From assembly GCF_034355335.1 (NCBI RefSeq), contig NZ_CP136422.1, positions 1,925,001-1,989,000 on the forward strand: a stretch of DNA of 64,000 nucleotides. Reading direction: 5' to 3'. This document shows, piece after piece, positions 40,894 through 50,432 of the stretch. Source of the stretch: Blautia coccoides. GTDB taxonomy: Bacteria > Bacillota > Clostridia > Lachnospirales > Lachnospiraceae. The position numbers and the translations under genes are program-made. The stretch's first letter is position 1. The number at the start of each line of letters is the position of its first letter. The notes beneath the pieces were generated by a model. That model saw nothing but the letters and a program-made list of their open reading frames with translations, did not search any database and was not told the DNA's origin.

Positions 40894-42342
40894 ATGGGAA
40901 TCAGAGAGACGTATAAGGAGAGATACCGGGTCAAACTAGGGTTCGTCCCCACCAGGAGGGAAACCTACAGTGATACCGCATTCCGTCTGGACCGTGCCGC
41001 GCAGACAAAGAAAAAAGTGGAAGCGCGCCTGAATGATCTGGGAGTGGACTTTGTAAACATCGACTTTCTCAACGAGGAAGGGCTGCTCTATAGAAGCAGG
41101 GATGCCGAGGCGGTGGCGGAACATTTTAAAAAGGAAAAAGTGGACACCATATTCATTGCACATGTGAACTTTGGATGTGAGGAGGCAGTCTGCCGTCTGG
41201 CATCTATGATGAAGAAGCCGGTGCTTTTGTGGGCAGTGAGAGATGATGCCCCGGAACCGGAGGGCTTTCGTTTCCGGGATGCCCAGTGCGGGGTGTTTGC
41301 CAGCAGCAAGGTACTGATGCGGTTTGGCCTTCCGTTTACCTACATCACGAACTGCTGGGTGGAAGAGGAGACGTTTAAGAGCGGAGTCACAGACTTTTTG
41401 TCAGCCGCAGGGGTGGCCAAGGCCATGAACGCTCCCAGGATCGGGCAGATCAGTGTACGGCCGGCAGCCTTCTGGTCTGTAAAAAGCAATGAGGCGGAGC
41501 TGTTGGAACGGTTTGGAGTGGAAGTGGTTCCGGTGACTCTGGTGGAGATGCAAAAGCGGTTTGAAAAGATCCTGGAAAAAAAAGACAGCCTGTTCCAGGA
41601 AGAGCTTGAGGGTATCCTGGGAAAGGCTAAGCAGGAGATCGTGGGAAGAGACGCAGTGGAGCGGATCTGCGCCATGAAGATGGCCATACGGGAATGGGCG
41701 GCAGAAGAAAATTTAAGTGCCGCCGCAACCCAGTGCTGGGCACCTTTCACGGATATTTCGGGGATCGCTCCCTGTTATCTCATGGGGGACAGCACAGATG
41801 AAGGATTCCCCATTGCCTGTGAGAATGACATTCACGGCGCAGTCACCTCCATCATGGCTCTGGGTGCCAACGGGGCATCCGCTCCCCCCTTCTTCGCGGA
41901 TCTTACGGGGCGTCATCCCACGGATGACAATGCAGAGCTTTTGTGGCACTGCGGTGTATTTCCGCCCAGCCTTGCAGGGAATCAGGGTGTGACCATCGGA
42001 TGCCATCAGGGAAAAGGTTTTAAGGGGGCAGGGCAGTTTGAGTTAAAACAGGGAGATATCACACTGCTTCGTTTTGACTCGCTGCGCGGAGATTACAAGC
42101 TCCTGTATGGGGAGGGAAAGACCACCACAGGACCATACAGCAAAGGAACTTATGTGTGGGCAAAATTCAGAGATTGGCCTGCCTGGGAGCGCAAGTTTGT
42201 CTGCGGGCCGTACATTCACCACTGTACCGGTATCTACGGAACGTACGCCCGTATTTTCCGGGAAGCTGTAAAATACCTGAACGGCGTGGAGGCAGACCCG
42301 GTGGAAACGGAATACCCACAGCCCGGTGAGAGGCTGTGGTAA
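40894..42342 (+). CDS. L-fucose/L-arabinose isomerase-family protein
   Basis: A 482-residue member of the fucose/arabinose isomerase fold. The N-terminal two-thirds are Rossmann-like (VDTIFIAHVNFGCEEAVCRLA near 86), and the C-terminal barrel has metal-site candidates ACENDIHGAVTSIMALGA (about 307-325) and YIHHCTGIYG (about 444-453). It would interconvert an aldose and a ketose (or act on a sugar-like acid) for the kinase/aldolase steps. Confidence 0.82.
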   Translation: MGIRETYKERYRVKLGFVPTRRETYSDTAFRLDRAAQTKKKVEARLNDLGVDFVNIDFLNEEGLLYRSRDAEAVAEHFKKEKVDTIFIAHVNFGCEEAVCRLASMMKKPVLLWAVRDDAPEPEGFRFRDAQCGVFASSKVLMRFGLPFTYITNCWVEEETFKSGVTDFLSAAGVAKAMNAPRIGQISVRPAAFWSVKSNEAELLERFGVEVVPVTLVEMQKRFEKILEKKDSLFQEELEGILGKAKQEIVGRDAVERICAMKMAIREWAAEENLSAAATQCWAPFTDISGIAPCYLMGDSTDEGFPIACENDIHGAVTSIMALGANGASAPPFFADLTGRHPTDDNAELLWHCGVFPPSLAGNQGVTIGCHQGKGFKGAGQFELKQGDITLLRFDSLRGDYKLLYGEGKTTTGPYSKGTYVWAKFRDWPAWERKFVCGPYIHHCTGIYGTYARIFREAVKYLNGVEADPVETEYPQPGERLW

Positions 42343-42358
42343 AGGAGGAGGAGTCAGT

Positions 42359-43303
42359 TTGTATGGGGTAAAAACAAAAACGAGAAAAAATATTACAATG
42401 AACAAAAAGAGTAAAAGTGTGCAGTTGTTTCTGATGGTCCTGCCATTTCTGGTACTTTTGTTCCTGTTCAGTTACCTGCCGCTCTATGGATGGATCTATG
42501 CGTTTTTTGATTACAGACCCCCAAAAAGCCTTTCCGACTGTGCCTTTGTAGGACTGGATTGGTTTAAAAGTATGGTGGGCACGCCGGAGAAACGACTGCA
42601 GATACTTCAAGTGCTCCGCAATACCTTTGTCATGAGCGGACTGGCGCTTCTGACCTCCTGGCTTCCCATGGCATTTGCAATCCTGCTCTCAGAGATCAAG
42701 GGCAGACGATTTAAAAAAGCAGTCCAGACTTTTACCACGATCCCCAACTTTATTAGCTGGGTGCTGGTTTACTCCATTGCTTTTTCTCTGCTTTCCTCAA
42801 CGGGTATGGCAAACCATCTGCTGCAGGCTTTAGGGATCACCACAAAGCCCATCCAGTTTTTGCAGGACAACTCCCATACGTGGCTGAACATGTGGCTGTG
42901 GGGACAGTGGAAAGGACTTGGCTGGGGAGCCATCATGTATCTAGCCTCTATAGCCGGTATCGACCAGGAACTGTATGAGGCGGCCAGAGTAGATGGAGCA
43001 GGAAGGTTCCGGCTCATCTGGAATATTACGATTCCAAGCCTTCTGCCCACGTTCTTTGTACTTCTGATCATGAACGTGGCCAACTTCCTGAACAATGGTA
43101 TGGATCAATTTCTGGTATTCCAGAACGCGTTTAACACAGATAAGATCCAGGTGCTGGATCTGTACGTATACAATTTGGGTATCAAGACAGGCAACTATTC
43201 TCTGGCCACGGCGATCAGTATGTTAAAGAGCATCATCAGTGTCACTCTTTTATTCTGTGTCAACGGGATTTCCAAGGCGGTGCGCGGTGAGTCTATCGTT
43301 TAG
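42359..43303 (+). CDS. Sugar ABC transporter permease (LplB/UgpA-like)
   Basis: A 314-residue permease with about six helices and the EAA loop ELYEAARVDGAGRFRLIWNITIP (about 203-225). The start is TTG at 42359, seven bases after the AAAGGAGGAGG site. The next ATG in frame (42398) has no ribosome-binding site. Together with the next two genes it makes a YtcQ/LplA-type importer; the ATPase is not encoded here and is probably a shared MsmX-like subunit elsewhere. Confidence 0.88.
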   Translation: MYGVKTKTRKNITMNKKSKSVQLFLMVLPFLVLLFLFSYLPLYGWIYAFFDYRPPKSLSDCAFVGLDWFKSMVGTPEKRLQILQVLRNTFVMSGLALLTSWLPMAFAILLSEIKGRRFKKAVQTFTTIPNFISWVLVYSIAFSLLSSTGMANHLLQALGITTKPIQFLQDNSHTWLNMWLWGQWKGLGWGAIMYLASIAGIDQELYEAARVDGAGRFRLIWNITIPSLLPTFFVLLIMNVANFLNNGMDQFLVFQNAFNTDKIQVLDLYVYNLGIKTGNYSLATAISMLKSIISVTLLFCVNGISKAVRGESIV

Positions 43304-43319
43304 AGAGGAGGGAAATTAA

Positions 43320-44222
43320 ATGAATAAAAAGAGAAAACGGATTACCGGAGACAAGGTGTTTGACTTCTGCCTGATACTTTTTTTTACCGCATTCACAATT
43401 GTCTGCATCTATCCTTTTTACTACCTGATCATCAACACCATCAGCTCTAATGAACTGAGTGCTAACGGGGATATCATATTCTGGCCCAAGGGCATACATC
43501 TGCAAAACTACATAGATGTATTTAAGATTCCTGCTCTGGCAAACGCCGCATTTGTGACGGTAGCCAGAACCGTGATCGGCACGGTTGTCACAGTTCTGGG
43601 TTCGGCTTTTCTGGGATTTATGTTCTCTCAGCAGAATATGTGGGGGAGAAAGTTCTGGTACCGTTTTACAGTGATCACCATGTATTTTAACGCGGGTCTG
43701 ATCCCCTGGTACATTACCATGAGGAACCTGCATCTGACCAATAACTTTTTGGCCTATGTGCTTCCTGCTATTGTGCAGCCGTTTAATATTATCCTGGTAA
43801 AAACTTATATGGAGTCTATCCCCACGGCTCTTCAGGAGGCCGCTGAGATCGATGGCGCCAGTGTGTTCAAAGTTTTCTATAAGATCATGCTGCCGCTGGC
43901 AAAGCCAATTATGGCCACCATCGCGATCTTCTCTGCTGTGAACCAGTGGAACTCCTTCCAGGATACCCTGATCCTGATGACAGAGCCGAAGCTGTACACC
44001 CTGCAGTTTTTACTCTACCAGTATATCAACCAAGCAAGTTCCCTGGCAGCCATGATGAAAAACGGAGCTGTCATGAGCACTGCCTCCCTGGCTACCATGC
44101 AGACGCCTACCTCCATACGCATGACGGTATCCGTGGTGGTGATCCTGCCCATTCTTCTGGTGTATCCGTATTTCCAGAGATATTTTGTAAAGGGTATTAT
44201 GATCGGCTCTGTAAAGGGATAG
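43320..44222 (+). CDS. Sugar ABC transporter permease (YtcP/LplC-like)
   Basis: The 300-residue second permease. The EAA loop is ALQEAAEIDGASVFKVFYKI (about 177-196), and the C-terminus YFQRYFVKGIMIGSVKG is the typical end of YtcP/LplC proteins. GAGAGGAGGG precedes the ATG. Confidence 0.9.
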   Translation: MNKKRKRITGDKVFDFCLILFFTAFTIVCIYPFYYLIINTISSNELSANGDIIFWPKGIHLQNYIDVFKIPALANAAFVTVARTVIGTVVTVLGSAFLGFMFSQQNMWGRKFWYRFTVITMYFNAGLIPWYITMRNLHLTNNFLAYVLPAIVQPFNIILVKTYMESIPTALQEAAEIDGASVFKVFYKIMLPLAKPIMATIAIFSAVNQWNSFQDTLILMTEPKLYTLQFLLYQYINQASSLAAMMKNGAVMSTASLATMQTPTSIRMTVSVVVILPILLVYPYFQRYFVKGIMIGSVKG

Positions 44223-44251
44223 AGACAGGCGTGGCCAGCGTGATATTTGGC

Positions 44252-44280
44252 TTGTGTAGGGGATGGATATGACATAGAAT
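44252..44280 (+). promoter_or_regulatory. Possible internal promoter before the sugar-binding lipoprotein
   Basis: TTGTGT (44252-44257), a 17-bp spacer and TAGAAT (44275-44280), in the 164-bp gap before the lipoprotein gene. It would allow extra expression of the binding protein. Confidence 0.4.
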
Positions 44281-44386
44281 TAGTAGGAGGTGACAGCTAA
44301 ACAAGGGGGATCAAAAGAATCTTTAAAAGTAAATGTATCCATAAAAATAATGAAGAGGAAAAGCAAAACAAGAAAGGGAGAAAGTT

Positions 44387-46132
44387 ATGAAAAAAAGAAT
44401 GAAAAAAGTTACAGCACTGATGCTCTGCGCAGCTATGACAGCATCTTTTGCGGGGTGTTCCTCAGAGAAATCAAATAATTCCGCAGATTCAAAAGACGCT
44501 TCCGCAGCGTCGAAAGAGGGCAAGGAAGACCTGCTCACCATTGATGTGTTTTCCCGTAATGTCAACTATCAGGGAATCCAGAGCGGCTGGTTTGCCAAGA
44601 TCATAAAGGATAAGTTTAACATTGAGATGAATATCATCTCACAGAATATTTCCGGGGAATCCGTCTATCAGACACGCTCCGCAGCCGGCGAACTGGGGGA
44701 TATTATCTGCCTGGATGCGGATAAGATGAAGGACTGTGTGGAAGCCGGGCTGATCTATGACATGACGGATCTGGCAAAAGACAGCGATGTGTTAAAACCT
44801 TTTGAAGAAGGTGCCGATGCATTTTCCGATTATTTTGGTACAGAGGGAAAGATTTACGCTTATCCGGTCAATGCTTCCGGCATTGCAAAGAACACAGATG
44901 CGGCTCAGGTGAGAAACGGCGCACCAGAGAACGGCTTTTATACCCGATGGGACTATTATTATGAATTGGGCGCGCCGGAGATCAAGAACATGGATGATAT
45001 CCTGACTGTGAGCAAGCAGATGCAGGATGCCCATCCAACCAGTGATTCCGGAAAACCGGCCTATGCCTTTTCCCTGTTCCCGGATTGGGACGGAACTTCC
45101 ATGACCTGTGCCGATAAATACGCGATCATGTATGGGTATGGACGCAATGACAATGGATTTGTGAATTACAAAGCAAACGGCAAAGATTACTTTGTGCTGG
45201 ATGACGATGACGGAATCTACCACAAAACACTTGAGATGTATTTTAAGGCTAATCAGATGGGAATGCTGGATCCCGATTCCAGCACACAGTCCTTTGATGA
45301 TCTGAATGCGAAAGTAGCGGACGGCGCGGCGTTCAACTCTCCGTTCCCCATCTACCAGTACAATACGCCGGAACACATCAGCGAGGGCAAAGGACAGGTA
45401 TTTGTGCCGGTGGGCGATATGGATTATGCTCCTCTCGGACATTCCGTTCACGGCCAGGGCGCAGCTATGGCCATGGGTTCCACAGTGAAGGATCCGGAAC
45501 GTGTATTTAAATTCTTTGAATGGCTGAATTCAGAGGAAGGTATGATGCTCACATTTGCAGGCCCGGAGGGTCTGACCTGGGAGGAAAAGGATGGAAGGCC
45601 ATATCTGACTGAATATGGAAAAGAAGCGCTGCAGGGAGGAGATCCGCAGAATATCCCTGTGCCGGAAGAGTGGGGCGGCGGTAACTTCTCAGACGGAGGA
45701 AACCGTATCGTATCCTCAGTTGTCTATAAGATGGATACCAATCCTACATACAATGAGCCATACGATCCTTCCATGTGGTCTACCACAATGGACGAGAACC
45801 GTTCTAAAATTGACGAGCAGTGGACAGAAACCTTTGGGGCAAAATGGCCGCTGGATTATCTGAAAGAAAAGAATGCTCTGGATCCTATGCCCGGCAATTC
45901 CTTCCGGAAACCGCAGGATCCCGGTGATATCAAAACAAAACGTTCCGAGTGCGGGGAAGTGATCAAGGCTTATTCCTGGCAGATGATCTATGCCGAGGAC
46001 CAGAGTACCTTTGATTCCCTGTGGAGCGAGATGAAAGATAAGATCAAAGGATTTGGCTACGATGATGTGGTGGCCTATGATATGGAGAACTTCCAGGAAG
46101 CAAGCCAGGCAATTCAGGAAGCAACGAAATAA
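44387..46132 (+). CDS. Sugar-binding lipoprotein (LplA/YtcQ-like)
   Basis: A 581-residue extracellular binding protein. The signal ends in SFAGC (Cys23 by count from the ATG), followed by a Ser/Ala/Lys/Asp-rich linker and the family 1 binding-protein fold. The length is in the range of LplA proteins that bind complex sugars. It would deliver the ligand to the LplB/YtcP permeases and perhaps to the YesM sensor. The ribosome-binding site is AAAGGGAG. Confidence 0.88.
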   Translation: MKKRMKKVTALMLCAAMTASFAGCSSEKSNNSADSKDASAASKEGKEDLLTIDVFSRNVNYQGIQSGWFAKIIKDKFNIEMNIISQNISGESVYQTRSAAGELGDIICLDADKMKDCVEAGLIYDMTDLAKDSDVLKPFEEGADAFSDYFGTEGKIYAYPVNASGIAKNTDAAQVRNGAPENGFYTRWDYYYELGAPEIKNMDDILTVSKQMQDAHPTSDSGKPAYAFSLFPDWDGTSMTCADKYAIMYGYGRNDNGFVNYKANGKDYFVLDDDDGIYHKTLEMYFKANQMGMLDPDSSTQSFDDLNAKVADGAAFNSPFPIYQYNTPEHISEGKGQVFVPVGDMDYAPLGHSVHGQGAAMAMGSTVKDPERVFKFFEWLNSEEGMMLTFAGPEGLTWEEKDGRPYLTEYGKEALQGGDPQNIPVPEEWGGGNFSDGGNRIVSSVVYKMDTNPTYNEPYDPSMWSTTMDENRSKIDEQWTETFGAKWPLDYLKEKNALDPMPGNSFRKPQDPGDIKTKRSECGEVIKAYSWQMIYAEDQSTFDSLWSEMKDKIKGFGYDDVVAYDMENFQEASQAIQEATK

Positions 46133-46154
46133 TGTAAATAAGGTATAAACAATG

Positions 46155-46212
46155 GTAACTGTTCAGCACCGCGGTTGGCGATGGGATTATTACCTGGCCG
46201 CTGAACAGTTAC
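46155..46212 (+). other. Intercistronic stem-loop after the sugar-binding lipoprotein
   Basis: GTAACTGTTCAGC and GCTGAACAGTTAC, a 13-bp perfect stem with a 32-nt loop and no U-tract. Third example in the window of a hairpin right after a binding-protein gene. Confidence 0.75.
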
Positions 46213-46244
46213 AAACGATAACATAATAAATAGGAGATAATGAG

Positions 46245-47036
46245 ATGAAAAAAGGTATTATATTAGCAATCCTCCAGAAATATATGGGAGATAAAGAAAA
46301 ACTGGATGAAGTGTTGGGAAAGGCAAAAGAGATGGGATATGAGGCTGTACAGTATATCATCCCAGACTATGTGACACCCGAGGAATACAAAGCACTGCTC
46401 GACAAACACGGGATGAAATATCTCTGCTGCGGTGCCAGCTTTGAAAAAATGTCAGAAGATCCCCAGGCGATCCAGGATGCCATCAAGATGTCCGATCTGT
46501 TTGAGACGGATTATATCGATGTGAACACCATGCCCGTGGAATACCGGAGTACAAAAGAGGGATTCAGGGAGTATGCAGACAAGCTGAATAAAGTGGCTGA
46601 AGTGGCGAAAAAAGCAGGAAAAACCATTCTCTATCATCCTCATGCCCTGGAGTACGCTTCCTTTGGTGACGGAGAGATCGGTATGGATATTCTGATCAAT
46701 GAGACAGACCCGGAAGGTGTGAACTTTATCTTAGATACCCACTGGATGACCTGCGGCGGCGTCGTGCTGGCAGATTGGATCCGCAAAGTAAAAGGGAGAA
46801 TGAAGATCATACACTTTAAGGATTATGCCATCGTTCCGGGTATCGAGAGCTGTGAACAGGTTGAGAAACGCTTTGCGGAAGTGGGACAGGGAAATATTGA
46901 CTGGCCGTCTGTAGTGGCAGCCTGCAAGGAGATCGGTGTGGAGTATGCTGTGGTGGAGCAGGATTCCTGTTACGATATGGAGCCTTACGGATGTGCGCAG
47001 AGAAGCTATGACGGAATGGTAAAATTCGGGGCATAA
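46245..47036 (+). CDS. Sugar phosphate isomerase/epimerase-type TIM barrel (3)
   Basis: A 263-residue TIM barrel of the xylose-isomerase-like superfamily, with ILYHPHALEYAS (about 127), NFILDTHWMTCGG (about 157) and IIHFKDYAIVPG (about 187), and the ending VVEQDSCYDMEP. It lies directly before a Gfo/Idh oxidoreductase. Such pairs occur in 3-keto-sugar metabolism and glycoside cleavage. Confidence 0.83.
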   Translation: MKKGIILAILQKYMGDKEKLDEVLGKAKEMGYEAVQYIIPDYVTPEEYKALLDKHGMKYLCCGASFEKMSEDPQAIQDAIKMSDLFETDYIDVNTMPVEYRSTKEGFREYADKLNKVAEVAKKAGKTILYHPHALEYASFGDGEIGMDILINETDPEGVNFILDTHWMTCGGVVLADWIRKVKGRMKIIHFKDYAIVPGIESCEQVEKRFAEVGQGNIDWPSVVAACKEIGVEYAVVEQDSCYDMEPYGCAQRSYDGMVKFGA

Positions 47037-47055
47037 AGGACAGGAGGAACCGAGG

Positions 47056-48207
47056 ATGAAAGAAGTATTTAAGATAGGTATTATCGGCTGCGGGGACATC
47101 AGTACGAGAAATTATGTGCCAAATATCACCAGCCGTTTCCGAAACATGGAAATCTATGCTCTGTGCGACCTGGATCTGGAACGGGCCAAAGCTCTGGCAG
47201 ACCGCCACGGAATTGCCCATGTACTTACTTTGGATGAGATTTTTCAGGAACCCGAGATCGATGTGATCGTAAACCTGACCAATCCCCAGGCCCACTACGA
47301 TGTAAATATGAGGGCGCTTCGCGCAGGAAAACATGTTTATTCAGAAAAGCCCTTGGGACTTACCCTGAAGGAGGCTTCCGATATCACAGAGCTGGCCAGG
47401 GAGAAAAATCTGTATGTGGGATGTGCTCCGGATGTATTCCTGGGTGCAGGGGTGCAGACCTGTAAAAAGGTCATTGAGGATGGTGTGATCGGCGAAGTGA
47501 TGAGTGCAAAGGTTGCCAATATGTATCACGGACCTGAGAATATACATCCCGCACCGGATTTCTTTTACAGAAAGGGTGCCGGTCCTATGCTGGACATCGG
47601 TCCTTATGGAATCTCGGAAATGCTGTATTTTATGGGGCCGGCAGTGGAGCTTTGCTGCTACGGGGGGATTGGGATCCCCCACCGGCCCATCAAGGATCAC
47701 TTTGTGGACGTGGAAGTAAACACGAATTACAACGGTATCGTTAAATTCGCAAACGGAACCAGTGCCAGTGTGAATTTTAGCTGGGATACCTGGGGTGCCC
47801 AGAACGGTCCCTGCGTCCAGGTCTACGGCACAAAAGGCTCTCTGTTTTTATCCGATCCCGACAATTACGGCGAGGGAAGCAGAGTTCACGTGCTGCTGGA
47901 GGAGGATTTGAAGGGGGAAGACGGAAAGATTTCCAGGGAGAGATCCAGCAATGCAGATGCTTACAAGAAGGATATTCCGCTGATCTTTTCCTCTCCGGCT
48001 GAGAACAGGGGCCTGGGGTTGTGCGAGATGATCGAGGCGATCAAGGAGGGCCGGACAGCCAGGGCCAACGGCGATTTTGCCTGTCATGTGACAGAGCTTT
48101 TAGACGGCTTTAACATCGCCATCGCTACGGGAAAACCGTATCAGGTCCAGACGACTTTTGAGGGGACAGAACGTCTTCCGGAAGATTTTTATGAGAAAAT
48201 GAAATAG
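47056..48207 (+). CDS. Gfo/Idh/MocA-family oxidoreductase (1)
   Basis: A 383-residue NAD(P)-dependent sugar oxidoreductase. The Rossmann motif IGIIGCGDISTRNY is at residues 7-20, the catalytic EKP in YSEKPLGLTL (about 97), and the DIGPYG motif stands where many members have DxGxH (Tyr replaces His). It could oxidise a hydroxyl of a sugar or glycoside to a ketone, or reduce it. Confidence 0.87.
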   Translation: MKEVFKIGIIGCGDISTRNYVPNITSRFRNMEIYALCDLDLERAKALADRHGIAHVLTLDEIFQEPEIDVIVNLTNPQAHYDVNMRALRAGKHVYSEKPLGLTLKEASDITELAREKNLYVGCAPDVFLGAGVQTCKKVIEDGVIGEVMSAKVANMYHGPENIHPAPDFFYRKGAGPMLDIGPYGISEMLYFMGPAVELCCYGGIGIPHRPIKDHFVDVEVNTNYNGIVKFANGTSASVNFSWDTWGAQNGPCVQVYGTKGSLFLSDPDNYGEGSRVHVLLEEDLKGEDGKISRERSSNADAYKKDIPLIFSSPAENRGLGLCEMIEAIKEGRTARANGDFACHVTELLDGFNIAIATGKPYQVQTTFEGTERLPEDFYEKMK

Positions 48208-48226
48208 GAATATAGGAGGATTTGAC

Positions 48227-49075
48227 GTGATAAAAGGTGGATTACAGGCTTGTTCCGTGACGGATGCGTTTTTAAATGATCCTTATGGGACACTGAAGGA
48301 GTTGGCTGGCTACGGCTATCGATACATTGAGTCCGCAGGAACCATGTTTACAGAGGAACTGAAAGCAGAACTGTGTGAGCTGAAAAAAATAATGGATGAT
48401 CTGGGCATCGTCCATCCCTCCAAGCACTTTAATATAGGAGATGACATTTATCAGGATATTGACAGGCTGCATATCATAGGCGGAGAATATTTGGTATTGG
48501 CTTCTGATTTTTTCAGGAGCAGGGATGACGTTCTGGAGCGCTGTGAGAAATATAATCAGCAGGGAAAGCTCTTAAAAGAGAATGGGCTTAAATATATCTA
48601 TCACAACCATGCCCATGAGTTTCAGAAATTTGAGGGAAAATCCGCATTGGAGCTGCTGGTGGAGAATACTGACCCGGACTATGTGAATTTTGAGATTGAT
48701 ACCATGTGGGTATTCCGCGGCGGAGAGGATCCCGTGGAGGTCCTGAAAAAGTTCGGAAACCGTGTGAAGATGCTCCACGTGGATGATTTCCATCCGAAAT
48801 ATATGGAGCACAGAAGCTTCTTTGACGGTCTGCCCGAGAATACCGTCATCGACGGCGAATTTATGGGAAAATATAATTTTGATGTGGCGACAGATATCGG
48901 AACGGGAGTGATGAACATACAGGAAGTTCTGGATGCGGCTGCTGCATACAATGATGTGGAATATGGTTTTATCGAACTCAGCAGTGCCAATAGCGCGTAC
49001 AAAGAAAATATGCTGAAGGCAGCGGAATTTGGAATCCGGGCATTGGAAAAATATAACGGTGTCTGCTTTGAATAA
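48227..49075 (+). CDS. Sugar phosphate isomerase/epimerase-type TIM barrel (4)
   Basis: A 282-residue TIM barrel. The start is GTG at 48227 after TAGGAGGA. Metal-site blocks are YIYHNHAHEFQKF (about 124), NFEIDTMWVFRGG (about 154) and VKMLHVDDFH (about 181), close to the IolE/inosose-dehydratase-like group. It stands between the two Gfo/Idh genes. Confidence 0.84.
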   Translation: MIKGGLQACSVTDAFLNDPYGTLKELAGYGYRYIESAGTMFTEELKAELCELKKIMDDLGIVHPSKHFNIGDDIYQDIDRLHIIGGEYLVLASDFFRSRDDVLERCEKYNQQGKLLKENGLKYIYHNHAHEFQKFEGKSALELLVENTDPDYVNFEIDTMWVFRGGEDPVEVLKKFGNRVKMLHVDDFHPKYMEHRSFFDGLPENTVIDGEFMGKYNFDVATDIGTGVMNIQEVLDAAAAYNDVEYGFIELSSANSAYKENMLKAAEFGIRALEKYNGVCFE

Positions 49076-49089
49076 AAGGAAAAGCAGTG

Positions 49090-49122
49090 GCAACAGTTCA
49101 GCTTGTCTGAGCTGCTGCCAAC
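49090..49122 (+). other. Stem-loop between TIM barrel 4 and the second Gfo/Idh gene
   Basis: GGCAACAGTTC and GAGCTGCTGCC pair over 10 of 11 positions. No U-tract. It shares the AACAGTTCAGC core with the hairpin at 46155-46212. Confidence 0.5.
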
Positions 49123-49164
49123 TGCAGACAGTCAATGACAGATAGAGAAGAAGGGAGACTAATC

Positions 49165-50358
49165 ATGGTCGAGAGAGTGAAGGTCGGTGTGATCGGCGCC
49201 GGCGGAATCAGCTATACATACTTAAAGAATATGACACAGACATTTCATATCACTGAGGTGATGGGAATTGCCGATATAGTGGAGGAGAAAAGCAGGAGAA
49301 GAGCGGAACAGTTTCAGGTTCGTCAGATGACCGTGGATGAGATCATAAATGATCCGGATATCGAGATCATAGTAAATCTCACTTATCCGTTATCCCACTA
49401 TGAGATCAGCAAAAGAGCGCTGGAGGCAGGAAAACATGTCTTCTCCGAGAAGATGATGTCCACGGATTTTGCGTCTGCCAAGGAGCTTTATGACCTGGCA
49501 AAGAGCAAAGGACTGCGCATAGGCCAGGCTCCGGATACCTTTCTTGGGGGCGGGCTGCAGACAGCCAGAAACTTGATCGACAAGGGGATGATCGGCGAAC
49601 CGGTGAATGCACAGGCTATGGTGGCAAGATGTTATAATCTGGCTCAGGATGAGAATCATCCGGATCTGCCGTTTGTGTTCACTGCGGGGGGAAGTATTCC
49701 CTATGATATGGGGTGCTATTACCTTCACGCACTCATCCATCTGCTTGGCCCGGTGGAACGGGTGACAGGATTGTCAAAGGCATTCCATGCCAAGGAGATG
49801 CAGCGCAATCCCAGAAATCCGGGATATCAGAAACCTTTTGATATGAAATTCCCAACCTCTGTGACAGGAGCACTTGATTTCTATAATGGGTGTTACGGAA
49901 CATTTACCGCGATCAGCGACAGTCACAGGGAACAGACAGCCCGCCTGGAGATCTATGGAACGGAGGGTACACTGATCCTACAGGATCCCAACTATTTTTA
50001 CGGACCGGTGAAGCTGGTCAGAGGAGACCGGGAGGAGGAGACAGTGGCAGTACCGCTGACTCACGGATACGGAAAAATGATACCGGAAACTCCCGATATG
50101 ACCGGAGAGGAGAGGACCTGGAAAGACAGCTACCGGGGAATCGGTGTGGCTGACATGGCCTGGGCCATCAGAAACGGACGTGCCCACCGCTGCAGCGCTG
50201 AACTGGGACTGCACGCCATCGAAATCATCGACGGGATCGGAGAGAGCTGCAGAGCGGAAAAAATGTACCATATGACAACAAAGCCAGAGCAGCCTGTTAT
50301 GATCCCACAGGGATTCATCTACGATACGGCGGCGGAAGCTTGTCTTGATACAAAATAA
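49165..50358 (+). CDS. Gfo/Idh/MocA-family oxidoreductase (2), variant EKM motif
   Basis: A 397-residue oxidoreductase with the Rossmann motif VGVIGAGGISYTY (residues 6-18). The catalytic EKP motif reads EKM (HVFSEKMMST), with Lys kept and Pro lost. Substrate-side residues lie in YDMGCYYLHALIHLLGP. The ATG at 49165 follows AAGGGAG by seven bases; the in-frame ATG at 49135 is less well placed. Last gene before a strong terminator. Confidence 0.86.
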   Translation: MVERVKVGVIGAGGISYTYLKNMTQTFHITEVMGIADIVEEKSRRRAEQFQVRQMTVDEIINDPDIEIIVNLTYPLSHYEISKRALEAGKHVFSEKMMSTDFASAKELYDLAKSKGLRIGQAPDTFLGGGLQTARNLIDKGMIGEPVNAQAMVARCYNLAQDENHPDLPFVFTAGGSIPYDMGCYYLHALIHLLGPVERVTGLSKAFHAKEMQRNPRNPGYQKPFDMKFPTSVTGALDFYNGCYGTFTAISDSHREQTARLEIYGTEGTLILQDPNYFYGPVKLVRGDREEETVAVPLTHGYGKMIPETPDMTGEERTWKDSYRGIGVADMAWAIRNGRAHRCSAELGLHAIEIIDGIGESCRAEKMYHMTTKPEQPVMIPQGFIYDTAAEACLDTK

Positions 50359-50373
50359 AAGTCAGAGATGCAG

Positions 50374-50416
50374 AGGAGACGGGAGTTGAAAGCTACCCGT
50401 CTCCTGTTTCTTTTTA
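50374..50416 (+). terminator. Terminator of the sugar operon
   Basis: AGGAGACGGG / CCCGTCTCCT, a 10-bp perfect stem with a 12-nt loop, followed by a T-rich tract (50406-50416). It separates the sugar operon from the DUF1537 kinase gene. Confidence 0.85.
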
Positions 50417-50432
50417 TTGTGTAAATCCTGGT

